Assembly (NCBI RefSeq): GCF_000731095.1
Contig: NZ_JMTZ01000065.1
Span: 1-50,376 of the forward strand
Length of the DNA: 50,376 nt
DNA from: Lysobacter antibioticus
GTDB taxonomy: Bacteria; Pseudomonadota; Gammaproteobacteria; Xanthomonadales; Xanthomonadaceae
Direction of reading: 5' to 3'
A program made the position numbers and the translations under genes. The notes beneath the pieces are model-generated. The model ran no database searches. It saw only the letters and a program-made list of their open reading frames with translations, and was not told the DNA's origin. Of the stretch, positions 16,521-25,877 are shown one piece after another. Numbering within the stretch: the stretch's first letter is position 1; the number at the start of each line of letters is the position of its first letter.

Positions 16521-17260
16521 TATCCCAGGCCACGACGGCGCGGGCCGGCGAGACCGGCCATACCGCCTGACCGCATTCACCCGGGCGTCGCGATCCGAGC
16601 CGGCCGCGCGTCGCAGTTCGATCGTTCTGCATCGCTCGACGCGGCGGTCTGCGCGCCATGGATATTCGCTGGCGGAAAATTCGTTCGCTAAAGCGAAAAT
16701 CGAAAGCGCCTCGATGCCGCGCGGCATCACAGGCGGATCGTGATTTCGAACCGCGTTGCGATACCGCGCGGATACCGATATTTCAGAGGCGCAAACGCGA
16801 AAAATCGCTGCGGCGAGAATATTCGCGCGATCTTGTCGCCTGTAGAAAAAGCTTCACATATTCGACTTGTGATCCGGCTCTCAACGGCGGCTTCGTAAAT
16901 ATTCGACTTGTGATCCGGCTCTCACCGATCTCGATGGACAGCGCCGGAGCGCTCAGGGATATTGAATCCGAAGCGGCAGCGAAGTGCGATGCGGATCGTC
17001 GCTGCCGCAGGCGAACCATATAAGAACTCAAGCCCGCCATCTGCGCGAATAGCGCAGCCAGCTGCTACGGACAGGGCTCAGCCCCGGCGCCAAGCGCCGC
17101 GGCGGCGACGTAGTTTTATTTCGAAACAAACATGGAGAGGGGGCCACTCGTAACGACGAGCTGGCCGCGGGATCGCGCGCGAAAACAACGCGTCGTCGGG
17201 CATCGCGCCCGCCGGCCGCTGACGGCGTGCGGCCAACGGCCGCCTCAAAGGATGCGCGCC
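16519..17260. other. Long intergenic region upstream of the NRPS gene
   Basis: About 740 bp with visibly lower GC than its neighbours, especially 16670-16910. It contains the tandem 26-bp repeat described separately. Short open frames inside are rich in Arg and lack family features. The region probably carries the NRPS promoter and its control sites. Confidence 0.6.
16858..16924. repeat. Two perfect 26-bp direct repeats, 41-bp period
   Basis: ATATTCGACTTGTGATCCGG plus CTCTCA occurs at 16858-16883 and again at 16899-16924. The spacer also shares a CTTC...A-rich beginning, so this looks like a slipped tandem duplication of about 41 bp. It lies some 340 bp before the NRPS start. Confidence 0.9.
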
Positions 17261-20200
17261 ATGAATGAATCCCACTCCCCCGCCCTGCCCCTGACCACCG
17301 CCCAGCGCGGACTGTGGGTCGGGCAGAAGATCGCCTCGGCCGAAGCCTCCATGAACATCGCCGAAGCCGTGGAGATTTGCGGCCCGGTCGATACCGAGCT
17401 GTTCCTGCGTGCACTGCGCCAATTCACCCGCGAAGCCGATGCCACCCGCGTGCGCATCGTCGAACACGGCGGCTTGCCGCGGCAGATCGTGCGCGAGGAA
17501 TACGAAAGCGACTTCCCGTATTTCGACCTCAGCCTGGAAGCCGAACCGCGCGCGGCCGCGGAACGCTGGATGCAGGCCGAACTCGCCAAGCCGGTCGATT
17601 TCGTCCACGACCCGCTCTGGGTCAGCGCGCTGTTCAAGCTCGCCGACGACCGCTATTGCTGGTACCAGCGCGCCCATCACACGATCTACGACGGCTACAG
17701 CGGCGGCATGACCGTGCGCCGCATCAGCGAGTTGTACAGCGCCTACGTCGAAGGCCGCGAGCCCGAGCCCTGCGGCTACGGCTCGCTGGCGGCGCTGGTC
17801 GAAAGCGAAGCCGCCTATCGCGGTTCCGAACGTTTCCAGCGCGACCGCGCGTTCTGGCGCGAGCAACTGGCGGCCCTGCCCGAGGCGGTGACCTTGGCGC
17901 GCCGGCGCGTGCGCAACAACGGCGGCCTGCGCCGTGCGCGCGGCCTGCTCGACGACGCGGCGCGCACACGCCTGGTCGAGATCGCGCGCGACTGCGGGGT
18001 GAGCCTGCCGCAGGTGCTGATCGCGCTGATCGCCGCCTATTATCACCGCGCCACCGGCGCCCACGACCTGGTGTTCGGCATGCCGGTCACCGGCCGCGTC
18101 AATCACGCCCTGCGCAGCACCCCGGGCATGGTCGCCAACGTGGTCGCGATCCGTTTGGCGATGAGCCCGCAGACGACCATGCCGGAACTGTTCGCGCAGG
18201 TCTCGCGCGTGGTCAAGCAGGCGCTGCGCCACCAGCAGTATCGCTACGAAGACCTGCGCCGCGACCTCGGCCTGGTCAATCCCGACCAGCATCTGGCCTG
18301 GCTCGGCATCAACATCGAGCCCTTCGACTACGGCAGCTTCGGCGGCCAACGCGCGACCGGGCATAACCTGCACAACGGCTCGGCCGAAGACCTGACCGTG
18401 TTCGTTTACGACCGCGACGACGGCGAAGGCTTGAGCTTCGACCTCGATGCCAACCCGGCCCTGTACCCGGCCGCGGAGCTCGACGAACACCGGCGCCGCC
18501 TGATGCGGTTGATCGAATCGGTGTCGGCCGATCCGTCGCTGAGCCTCGGCGCCATCGACGTGCTCGGCGATCAAGAGCGCGAGCGCCTGCTGCTGGGCTG
18601 GAACGACACCGACGCACCGCTGCCGGACAGCACCGCGCTCGACCAGTTCGAGCAGCAGGCCGCGCGCACGCCCGATGCGGTCGCGGTGATCGCCGGCGAC
18701 ACCGTGCTGAGCTATCGCGAACTCGACCAGAGCAGCACCCGCCTGGCCCACCGCTTGATCGCGAAGGGCGTGCGCCCCGGCGACATCGTCGCCATCGCCC
18801 TGCCGCGCGACGAGGTGTTGATCGCGGCCCTGATCGCGGTGTGGAAAGCCGGCGCGGCCTATCTGCCGCTGGACCCGGAAGCGCCGGCCGAGCGCATCGC
18901 CCTGACCCTCGACGACGCCGCACCGAGCCTGCTGCTGACCACCTCGAACTTCGCCGAGGCCTTCGCCGGCCGCGCGCTGCCGCTGCTGTTCGCCCACGAG
19001 CAGGACGAGGCCTACGAGATCGACGTCGACGCCGTCCTGCCGCGCGCGCGCTTCGACGCCACCGCCTACCTGATCTACACCTCGGGCTCGACCGGCCGGC
19101 CCAAGGGCGTGGAAGTCACTCAGCGCAATCTCGGCAACTTTCTGCTCGCGACCCAGCGCCTGTTCGCGCCGACCGCGGCCGATCGATTCTTGGCCCAGAC
19201 CACGGTCGCCTTCGACATCGCCTGCTTCGAGCTGTTCCTGCCGCTCAGCGTCGGCGCGCGCATCGTCGTGACCACCGCCGAGGTGGTGCGCAATCCGCTC
19301 GCGCTGGCCCGCTTGATCGCCGAGCACGGCCTCAACTTCGTCCAGGCCACGCCGTCGCTGTGGCGCATGCTGTTGGCCAACCCCGAGCTGCGTCTGGACG
19401 GCGTGCACGCGTTGTCGACCGGCGAAGCCTTGCCGCCGGAACTCGCCCAGCGTCTGGTCGCCGCGGCCGCGCGGGTGACCAATCTGTACGGGCCGACCGA
19501 GACCACGGTGTGGGCCAGCGCGATCGAGATCACGGCGGCCGACCTCGCCGACGGTGCGCCGCCGCCGATCGGCAAGCCACTGGCGAACACCCGCGCCTAC
19601 GTGCTCGACACCACGCTGAGTCCGGTGCCGACCGGCAGCGTCGGCGAGCTCTACATCGGCGGCGCCTGCGTCGCCAAGGGCTATCTGGGCCGCGACGAGC
19701 TCACCGCCGAGCGCTTCATCGCCGATCCTTTCGCCGCCCGCCGAGCCGATCCGCTCAGCGCCACCGATGCGCGCCTGTACCGCACCGGCGACCTCGCGCG
19801 CTGGCGCGACGACGGCGTCATCGAATACCTGGGCCGCGCCGATCAGCAGGTCAAGATCCGCGGCCACCGGGTCGAGCTCGGCGAAATCGAAACCCATCTC
19901 GGCGCCGAAGAAACCGTAGCCGAGGCCGCGGTCGCCCTGCACAGCGACACCGCGGGGCACGCGCTGCTTGCCGCCTATCTGGTGCCCGCGACCGGCCTGC
20001 GCCTCGACAGCGACGGCCTGCGCCGCCGTCTCGCCGCCAAGCTGCCCGACCACATGGTGCCGAGCGTCTACGTCGAATTGGCGGCGCTGCCGCTGACGCC
20101 GAGCGGCAAACTCGACCGCAAGGCGCTGGCGCCGCCGGAACGCAGCCGCCAGGCTGCCTACGCCGCGCCGCGCAGCGAGATCGAACGCAAGCTGGTGGCG

Positions 20201-21277
20201 CTGTGGCAGCGGATCTTCGGCCTCGAACGCGTCGGCATCCACGACAACTTCTTCGAGCTCGGCGGCGATTCGCTGACCGCCGCCGAACTGGTCGCCGCCT
20301 TCCCGCAGCATTTCGGCAGCGAGCTGTCGCTCGGCGCCCTGTTCGAGGGCTCGACCATCGCCGGCCTAGCCGCGTATCTGGAACGCAGCGGCGGCGAGAA
20401 CGATCCGCTCGGCGCGTTGCTGTCGCTGCGCCTGTCCGACCGCGAACGGCCGCTGTTCTGCATCCACCCGGTGACCGGCTTCAGCTGGTCCTACGCCGGC
20501 ATGCTGCGCCACCTCGACGAGACCCTGCCGGTGTACGCCCTGCAGTCGCGCGGCCTGCGCGGCGGCGGCGCCCTGCCCGGCAGCATCGAGGAGATCGCCG
20601 CCGACTACATCGCGCAGATGCGCCGGATCCAGCCGCAGGGGCCGTACCGCCTGCTCGGCTGGTCGCTCGGCGGCCTGATCGGGCATGCCATCGCCGCGCA
20701 GTTGCAGCAGGTAGGCGAACGCATCGAACTGCTGGCGATGATGGATTCGTATCCGTTCGTGGCCGATGCCCACGACGCCCAGAGCGAGGCGCAACAGGCC
20801 GTGGCCGTGCTCAAATTCCTCGGCTTCCACCACCGCATCCGCGACAACCCGCCGCAGGACATGCGCAGCCTGGCCGACCTGCTGTGCCGCGAGTACGAGG
20901 TGTTCTCGATTCCGCTGGTGCAGGAAATCATGAAGGCCGACGCGCGCCTGATCGAGAACGTCACCGCGGTGACCCGCAACAACCTGATGCTGGCGCGGCG
21001 CTACCGCCCGGCGCCGATCGAGACCGACGTGGTGTTCTTCAACGCCGGCCTCAAGGAGCACGTCGACCTGGACGGCCTGCTGCATTACCACGCCGCGGCC
21101 TGGCAGCCCTTCATCGGCGGGCGCATCGAGATCCACGACGTCGACTGCCATCACCAGTCGATGCTCGAACCGCGCGCGGCCGCCCACATCGGCCGCGTGC
21201 TGCGCGAGCGGCTGGACTCGCGGCCGCTGCCTTCCCCGCCACCGACGCCGGCCGCGCTCGCGGTCGCGTACTCGTAA
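17261..21277 (+). CDS. One-module nonribosomal peptide synthetase (C-A-T-TE)
   Basis: A 1338-residue NRPS with EntF-like order. Condensation domain about 8-440 with active-site HHTIYDG (139-145); adenylation domain about 465-960 with YTSGSTGRPKG from residue 606, FDIACFE, NLYGPTETT and YRTGDLARW; carrier domain with LGGDS, phosphopantetheine on S1004; thioesterase about 1055-1320 with nucleophile S1135 in GWSLGG and H1297/H1298. By my alignment to PheA the ten specificity residues read D-I-F-Q-S-G-L-V-W-K, close to remembered glycine codes. A leading C domain with no upstream module suggests an acyl or carrier-borne donor, as in SwrW or EntF. Start 17261 follows AAAGGA; an ATG at 17252 is an alternative. 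The glycosyltransferase gene follows 11 bp later. No EntB-like partner or MbtH gene is seen here. Confidence 0.95.
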   Translation: MNESHSPALPLTTAQRGLWVGQKIASAEASMNIAEAVEICGPVDTELFLRALRQFTREADATRVRIVEHGGLPRQIVREEYESDFPYFDLSLEAEPRAAAERWMQAELAKPVDFVHDPLWVSALFKLADDRYCWYQRAHHTIYDGYSGGMTVRRISELYSAYVEGREPEPCGYGSLAALVESEAAYRGSERFQRDRAFWREQLAALPEAVTLARRRVRNNGGLRRARGLLDDAARTRLVEIARDCGVSLPQVLIALIAAYYHRATGAHDLVFGMPVTGRVNHALRSTPGMVANVVAIRLAMSPQTTMPELFAQVSRVVKQALRHQQYRYEDLRRDLGLVNPDQHLAWLGINIEPFDYGSFGGQRATGHNLHNGSAEDLTVFVYDRDDGEGLSFDLDANPALYPAAELDEHRRRLMRLIESVSADPSLSLGAIDVLGDQERERLLLGWNDTDAPLPDSTALDQFEQQAARTPDAVAVIAGDTVLSYRELDQSSTRLAHRLIAKGVRPGDIVAIALPRDEVLIAALIAVWKAGAAYLPLDPEAPAERIALTLDDAAPSLLLTTSNFAEAFAGRALPLLFAHEQDEAYEIDVDAVLPRARFDATAYLIYTSGSTGRPKGVEVTQRNLGNFLLATQRLFAPTAADRFLAQTTVAFDIACFELFLPLSVGARIVVTTAEVVRNPLALARLIAEHGLNFVQATPSLWRMLLANPELRLDGVHALSTGEALPPELAQRLVAAAARVTNLYGPTETTVWASAIEITAADLADGAPPPIGKPLANTRAYVLDTTLSPVPTGSVGELYIGGACVAKGYLGRDELTAERFIADPFAARRADPLSATDARLYRTGDLARWRDDGVIEYLGRADQQVKIRGHRVELGEIETHLGAEETVAEAAVALHSDTAGHALLAAYLVPATGLRLDSDGLRRRLAAKLPDHMVPSVYVELAALPLTPSGKLDRKALAPPERSRQAAYAAPRSEIERKLVALWQRIFGLERVGIHDNFFELGGDSLTAAELVAAFPQHFGSELSLGALFEGSTIAGLAAYLERSGGENDPLGALLSLRLSDRERPLFCIHPVTGFSWSYAGMLRHLDETLPVYALQSRGLRGGGALPGSIEEIAADYIAQMRRIQPQGPYRLLGWSLGGLIGHAIAAQLQQVGERIELLAMMDSYPFVADAHDAQSEAQQAVAVLKFLGFHHRIRDNPPQDMRSLADLLCREYEVFSIPLVQEIMKADARLIENVTAVTRNNLMLARRYRPAPIETDVVFFNAGLKEHVDLDGLLHYHAAAWQPFIGGRIEIHDVDCHHQSMLEPRAAAHIGRVLRERLDSRPLPSPPPTPAALAVAYS

Positions 21278-21288
21278 GGAGACGCTCC

Positions 21289-22641
21289 GTGTCCGATGCC
21301 ATCGTCATCTTCACCGTCGGCACCCAAGGCGACGCGCGTCCCTGCGTCGCCCTCGGCGTGGCCCTGCGCCAGGCCGGCCACCGGGTCCGCATCGTCACCA
21401 GCGACAACTTCGCCGGCATGGTGCGCGAGGCGGGGCTGGAGTTCTTCGCCCTCAGCGCCGACTTCAGCGATCTGCTGACCAACAACCCCGAGACCGTCGA
21501 CAAGGCGCTCAACCCCTTGTTCCTGGTCAAGCACACGCGCGAGAAATTCGCCTCGATGGCCGCGACCTGGGTGCGCGAGACCCGCCCGGCCTGCGAGGGC
21601 GCCGCGCTGTTGATCGGCAACGGCATCGCGACCCAGTTGGCGAAGGCGCTCGGCGAGGCCGAGGGCATCGCCTTCGTGCAGGCGCAGTTGCAACCGTTCA
21701 CGCCCTCGCGCGAACTCTCGCCGCTGGCATTCTGGTCGAAGGCGCGGTTCCCGGGCGCGGTCAACCTGGGCCTGTACCAACTCATGAAATTGTTGGCCTG
21801 GTACACCCTCAAGCCCGCGGTCAACGACGTGATCCGCCCGCAACTCGGCCTGCCGCGCTATCCCTGGTACGGCCCTTATTTCGAGCGCGATCGCTTGCGC
21901 AAACGCGTGCTGTACGGCTACAGCCGCCACATCCTGCCGCGCCCGAGCGACTGGCCCGAAGAAGCCCGCGTCACCGGCGGCTGGTTCCTCGACCAGGCCG
22001 AGCAGTGGCAGCCCCCGCAGGCGCTGCAGGACTTCCTCGACGAGGGCGAGAAACCGATCTACATCGGCTTCGGCAGCATGCTGGCGAACAACGCCGAGGC
22101 CTTCACCGCGACCGTGCTCGAGGCCGCGCGCATGAGCGGTCGCCGCGCGGTGCTCGCGACCGGCTGGGGCGGCCTGCGCGGCGAACCCGGGCGCCGCGAC
22201 GAGCGCACCTACGTGATCGACAACGCGCCGCACGACTGGCTGTTCCCGCGCATGGCCCTGGCCATGCATCACGGCGGCGCCGGCACCACCGCGGCCGCGG
22301 CGCGCGCCGGCATCCCTTCGGTGTTCGTGCCGTTCTTCGGCGATCAACCGTTCTGGGCGCGGCGCATGCACGAACTGGGCGCGGCGCCGCCGGCCCTGGA
22401 CCGCGTGAGCGTGACCGCGACGCAGATGGCGCAGGCGATCGGCGCCGGGCTGCAGGCGCCGATGGTGCAGGCCGCCGCGCAACTCGGCCAACGCATCCGC
22501 GCCGAGGAAGGCGGCGCGACCGCGGTGCGCGCGTTGGCCGAGTGGGGGCTGTTGCCGGCCGCGTCGGGCCCGGCCGCGCAGGCCGCATCGGCGAAGGAAA
22601 CACCGGCGCGGCTGCGCGCGGTGGAAGCCTTGGAGGCCTGA
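21289..22641 (+). CDS. Family-1 glycosyltransferase (UGT/MGT, RhlB-rhamnosyltransferase-like fold)
   Basis: A 450-residue GT-B glycosyltransferase. The N-terminal half begins IFTVGTQGDARPCVALGVAL, the usual acceptor-domain start of sterol, flavonoid and macrolide glucosyltransferases. The C-terminal donor domain shows YIGFGSM and the nucleotide-sugar motif MHHGGAGTTAAAARAGIPS followed by PFFGDQPFWA. The last 30 residues are Ala-rich. GTG start at 21289 with AAGGAG ending seven bases upstream; that site overlaps the NRPS stop codon, so expression is tied to the NRPS. It probably glycosylates the NRPS product or its lipid precursor. Sugar donor unknown. Confidence 0.93.
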   Translation: MSDAIVIFTVGTQGDARPCVALGVALRQAGHRVRIVTSDNFAGMVREAGLEFFALSADFSDLLTNNPETVDKALNPLFLVKHTREKFASMAATWVRETRPACEGAALLIGNGIATQLAKALGEAEGIAFVQAQLQPFTPSRELSPLAFWSKARFPGAVNLGLYQLMKLLAWYTLKPAVNDVIRPQLGLPRYPWYGPYFERDRLRKRVLYGYSRHILPRPSDWPEEARVTGGWFLDQAEQWQPPQALQDFLDEGEKPIYIGFGSMLANNAEAFTATVLEAARMSGRRAVLATGWGGLRGEPGRRDERTYVIDNAPHDWLFPRMALAMHHGGAGTTAAAARAGIPSVFVPFFGDQPFWARRMHELGAAPPALDRVSVTATQMAQAIGAGLQAPMVQAAAQLGQRIRAEEGGATAVRALAEWGLLPAASGPAAQAASAKETPARLRAVEALEA

Positions 22642-22677
22642 GGCGCGGCCCATCGGCGTCGGCCTCGCGGCCCGCCG

Positions 22678-22724
22678 CCCTCATCCGGCCCTGCGGGCCA
22701 CCTTCTCCCGCAAACGGGAGAAGG
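22678..22724. repeat. Interspersed palindromic element after the glycosyltransferase gene
   Basis: The sequence CCTCATCCGGCCC followed by GGGCC and then CCTTCTCCCG-CAAA-CGGGAGAAGG (22701-22724, perfect 10-bp stem) resembles a small repeat seen in many Xanthomonadaceae genomes between genes. It may act as a terminator for the NRPS operon. Confidence 0.6.
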
Positions 22725-22910
22725 AAGGCGCCGTCGCCGTCGCGAGCGCCTGAAGCCACAAGGCGAGGCGTTCGCAGAGGCGGGCCCGGCTTGCGACGGG
22801 CTCCCCACGGCGCCGACCAGCCATCGCAACCTGCAAGACGCGCTTCGGCGAGAATGAGCGGCTGATCGCGCGATGTTCTCGTCGCGCCTCAAACCGCCGA
22901 GGCGTCCTCC

Positions 22911-24179
22911 ATGAAAAGCACCGATGTCGAACTCGAGCGCCTGCGCATCCGCCGCGAAGCGCGCCGCGCCGCGCTCGCCGCCGACACCCGCGTCGCGGTC
23001 GAACGCGAGGGCCGCGCCGTCTGCCTGTCCGGCGGCGGTTATCGCGCCGCGCTGTTCCACCTCGGCGCCTTGTTGCGGCTGCACGAGAGCGGATTGCTGG
23101 CCGGGGTGACCCTGTTCAGCTCGGTCTCGGGCGGCAGCATCGTCTCGGCCTGGCTCGCCTGCCGCTATCTCGACACCCGCCTCGACGGCGAAGCCTTCGC
23201 TGCCTGGAGCGACCGCATCGATTTCCGCGCGGTGGTGGTCGAGCCGTTCCGCGCCGTCGTCGCCCGCGACATCCGCACCGCGCCCGTGCTCGCCACCGTC
23301 GCCTACAACTGGCTCTGGCCCTCGCACCGCATCGCCCTGCTCGAGCGCCGCTATGCCGAAGTCTTCGGCGAACGCACGCTCGACCAATTGCCCGAATCGC
23401 CGGCCTTCGTGTTCTGCGCGACCGATCTGACCTTCGGGGTGAACTGGGAGTTCTCGCGACGCCGCGTCGGCGACTACCTCGCCGGCTATCTGCGCGACGG
23501 CGCACGGCGCGTCGGCCTGGCCTGCGCGGTGGCCGCGTCCTCATCGTTTCCGCCGGTGTTCGGCCCGGTCCGCTTCGACACCGAAGCCGGCGATTACCAG
23601 GGCGGTCACTACCAGGGCGACGACGGCGACGAACTGCGCGCACGCATCGAGCTCAGCGACGGCGGTGTCTACGACAACCTCGCCACCGAGCCGGCGCTGC
23701 GCCGTTACCGCGAGATGCTGGTGTCCGACGCCGGCGGCCCGTTCGCGTTCGAGACCCGGCGCTGGTGGCTGCAGCGGCTGCTGCGCTACACCCAGGTCGT
23801 CGGCAATCAAGCCGAGGCCCTGCGCAAGCGGCTGTTCTTCGGCCAGGCCGAGAGCGGTTCGCTGACCGGCGTGTACTGGAGCTTGAACGGCTCGCGCGAC
23901 GAAGGCGCCGACGGCTACAGCCCGGCGCTGGTGCGCGAGGTGATCGGCCGGTTCCGCACCGATCTGGATCGCTTCCTCGATCCGGAGTTCGAGGTTTTGG
24001 TCAATCACGGCTACTTCGCTGCCGTCGACGCGATGTGGCGGCAGAACGGCTGGCATCCCGACAGCACCCAGAGCGCGAATTGGCCGTATCCGCAGCGCGC
24101 CGACGAGAGCGAAGTCCGGCGTCTGTTGCGCCACAGCCACCGGCGCGTGCTGCACCGGCGCTGGTGGGGCGCGAGCTGA
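22911..24179 (+). CDS. Patatin-like phospholipase
   Basis: A 422-residue patatin-fold hydrolase. The oxyanion glycines are in LSGGGYRAALFH (41-43), the nucleophile is S73 in SVSGGS, and the catalytic aspartate D250 in LSDGGVYDN completes the Ser-Asp dyad. The C-terminal part from about residue 270 is specific to this subgroup. No signal peptide is visible, so it is cytoplasmic or membrane-associated. It likely hydrolyses an acyl ester of a phospholipid or related lipid. It lies 270 bp after the glycosyltransferase gene on the same strand; a shared role in lipid-linked product formation is possible but not shown. Confidence 0.93.
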   Translation: MKSTDVELERLRIRREARRAALAADTRVAVEREGRAVCLSGGGYRAALFHLGALLRLHESGLLAGVTLFSSVSGGSIVSAWLACRYLDTRLDGEAFAAWSDRIDFRAVVVEPFRAVVARDIRTAPVLATVAYNWLWPSHRIALLERRYAEVFGERTLDQLPESPAFVFCATDLTFGVNWEFSRRRVGDYLAGYLRDGARRVGLACAVAASSSFPPVFGPVRFDTEAGDYQGGHYQGDDGDELRARIELSDGGVYDNLATEPALRRYREMLVSDAGGPFAFETRRWWLQRLLRYTQVVGNQAEALRKRLFFGQAESGSLTGVYWSLNGSRDEGADGYSPALVREVIGRFRTDLDRFLDPEFEVLVNHGYFAAVDAMWRQNGWHPDSTQSANWPYPQRADESEVRRLLRHSHRRVLHRRWWGAS

Positions 24180-24203
24180 GCCGATCGCGTTCGGCGCGCC
24201 CCC

Positions 24204-25877
24204 TCAAGCAGAGGCCGTGGCTCCACGCTCGCACGGCGCGAACAGGTCCAGGCGTTTGCGATACACGGAAGTCTCGACCTGCATCAGGCCGAGCACCGAA
24301 TGGAACAGGTTGTCCTGGCTGGCCGGCCGCCGTGCTTCGTTGCGCAGGCACCGCAGGTCGAGGCCGCGCGCGGTGCTGAAGCCCGGCGACATCCACATCA
24401 CCATCGGCACCCGGGTCTGAGTCTTCGGCGCGATGGCGTACGGCACGCCGTGCAGGTACAGGCCGTTCTCGCCGAGCGACTCGCCGTGGTCGGACAGATA
24501 GATCAGCGCGGTGTCGCGACCGGCGTCGCCGGCCAGGTAACGGATCGTGCGGGCGAGGAATTCGTCGGTGGCCAACACCGCGTTGTCGTAGGCGTTGACG
24601 ATCTGCTCGCGGCTGCAGCGCCCGAGCTCGTTGGTGTCGCAGGTCGGGGTGTAGCGGCGCAGGCGCTCGGGATAGCGACGGAAATAACTCGGCCCGTGAT
24701 TGCCGAGCTGATGCAGCACCACCACCGCATCGCCGCCGCGCACGTCGAGGCGTTCGCGCAGGCCGCGCAACATGACCTCGTCGAAGCAGCGCTCGGCATC
24801 GCAGAAGGCCGGATCGCGGTCGTGCTCGAACGACTCGAACGCCAGGCCCTTGCAGACGTTCTTGCAGCCGGTCTGGTTGTCACGCCACAAGGTCTGGATG
24901 CCGGCGTATTCGAGCACGTTGAGCAACGACTCCGAGCCCTCGATGCGACGCTTGTCGTAATTCTCGCGGCCGTACGGCGAGAACATGCACGGCACCGACA
25001 CCTCGGTGCTGCTGCCGCAGGCAGTCATGTCGGGGAAATTGATCGGCTGGATCCGCGCCAGCTCCGGCGTGGTCTGGCGCTGGTAACCGTTGAGGCCCCA
25101 GTTCTGCGCGCGCACGGTCTCACCGACCACCAGCACCAGCAGGCGCGGCTTGGCCCCGGGCGCGCGGGCACCGACGCGTGCGTCGGTGCCGATCGGCGCG
25201 CGTCCGCGCACCCGCGAAGCCGAGTCGTCCAGCGCGACCCGCGCCAGCGAGACCAGATAATTCGCCGGCGTCACCAGGTGGCGGATCTCCTTGTGATTGC
25301 GCATCAGCGCCGATACGTCCTGGAACGACAGCATCAGCGCCAGCACGCCGACCGCGAGCGCGGCCGACAGCGTGCCCAGGCGCACCAGCACGGCGCGCCC
25401 GAGCGGCCGCGGTTTCAGCTTCACCCGCCACAGCAGCAGCGACGGCAGCACGCCGTACAGCAGCATCGGCAGGATCAGACCGGCACTGAGCAGTTCGCCG
25501 GATTCTTTGCCGTCGGACTGCAGCACGTTGCGCACCATGCCGGTGTCGAGGTACACGCCGTACTGGCTCATGAAATGCGCGGCGGCGGCGGTGATCAACA
25601 ACAGGAGAGTCAGCAGCGGCTTCACCGTCCAACGGTTCAACAGCATCCCGAGCAGAAGCAGAGTGATCGCGACGATCGCCACGAACATGCAGGCGGCGAT
25701 CCAGGCGCCGTCGCCGGCGCTCAGCGCCCCGGCGGCCGAAGCCGCGTGCCAGAACGCGCCGTTGGCGAACACCGCGAAGAACAGACTCGCGGCCAGGGCG
25801 ATGCTCTCGACGCTGGCCTCGGGCCGGTAAGCGAACCAGGCCGGCCAACGCAGCCGCGAACGGACGATCGCGTTCAT
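24204..25877 (-). CDS. eptA: Phosphoethanolamine transferase, EptA-like
   Basis: A 557-residue inner-membrane enzyme that moves phosphoethanolamine from phosphatidylethanolamine to lipid A, which lowers surface charge and polymyxin binding. About five transmembrane segments lie in residues 25-185. The periplasmic sulfatase-fold domain has the zinc ligand E253 in VVGETVRAQN, the nucleophile T291 in CGSSTEVSVPCMFS and DHGESLGENGLYLHG. Cysteines at several paired positions fit the family disulfides. Start ATG 25877 overlaps the stop of the PAP2 gene by 4 bp, so the two are coupled. Substrate could also be another glycan, since EptB/EptC relatives look alike. Confidence 0.92.
   Translation of the reverse strand: MNAIVRSRLRWPAWFAYRPEASVESIALAASLFFAVFANGAFWHAASAAGALSAGDGAWIAACMFVAIVAITLLLLGMLLNRWTVKPLLTLLLLITAAAAHFMSQYGVYLDTGMVRNVLQSDGKESGELLSAGLILPMLLYGVLPSLLLWRVKLKPRPLGRAVLVRLGTLSAALAVGVLALMLSFQDVSALMRNHKEIRHLVTPANYLVSLARVALDDSASRVRGRAPIGTDARVGARAPGAKPRLLVLVVGETVRAQNWGLNGYQRQTTPELARIQPINFPDMTACGSSTEVSVPCMFSPYGRENYDKRRIEGSESLLNVLEYAGIQTLWRDNQTGCKNVCKGLAFESFEHDRDPAFCDAERCFDEVMLRGLRERLDVRGGDAVVVLHQLGNHGPSYFRRYPERLRRYTPTCDTNELGRCSREQIVNAYDNAVLATDEFLARTIRYLAGDAGRDTALIYLSDHGESLGENGLYLHGVPYAIAPKTQTRVPMVMWMSPGFSTARGLDLRCLRNEARRPASQDNLFHSVLGLMQVETSVYRKRLDLFAPCERGATASA

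Noticed and set aside
16858-16924. Could the 26-bp repeats be a CRISPR array?
   Set aside because: Only two copies, a 15-bp spacer, and no cas genes in the window.
16658-17023. A 121-codon frame spanning the repeat region before the NRPS
   Set aside because: Arg-rich with no domain, no ribosome site, and the perfect nucleotide repeat falls in different reading frames.
17078-20311. A 1,077-codon open frame antisense to the NRPS gene
   Set aside because: It arises from codon bias in GC-rich DNA. The sense frame has all NRPS motifs; the antisense product is low-complexity and resembles no family.
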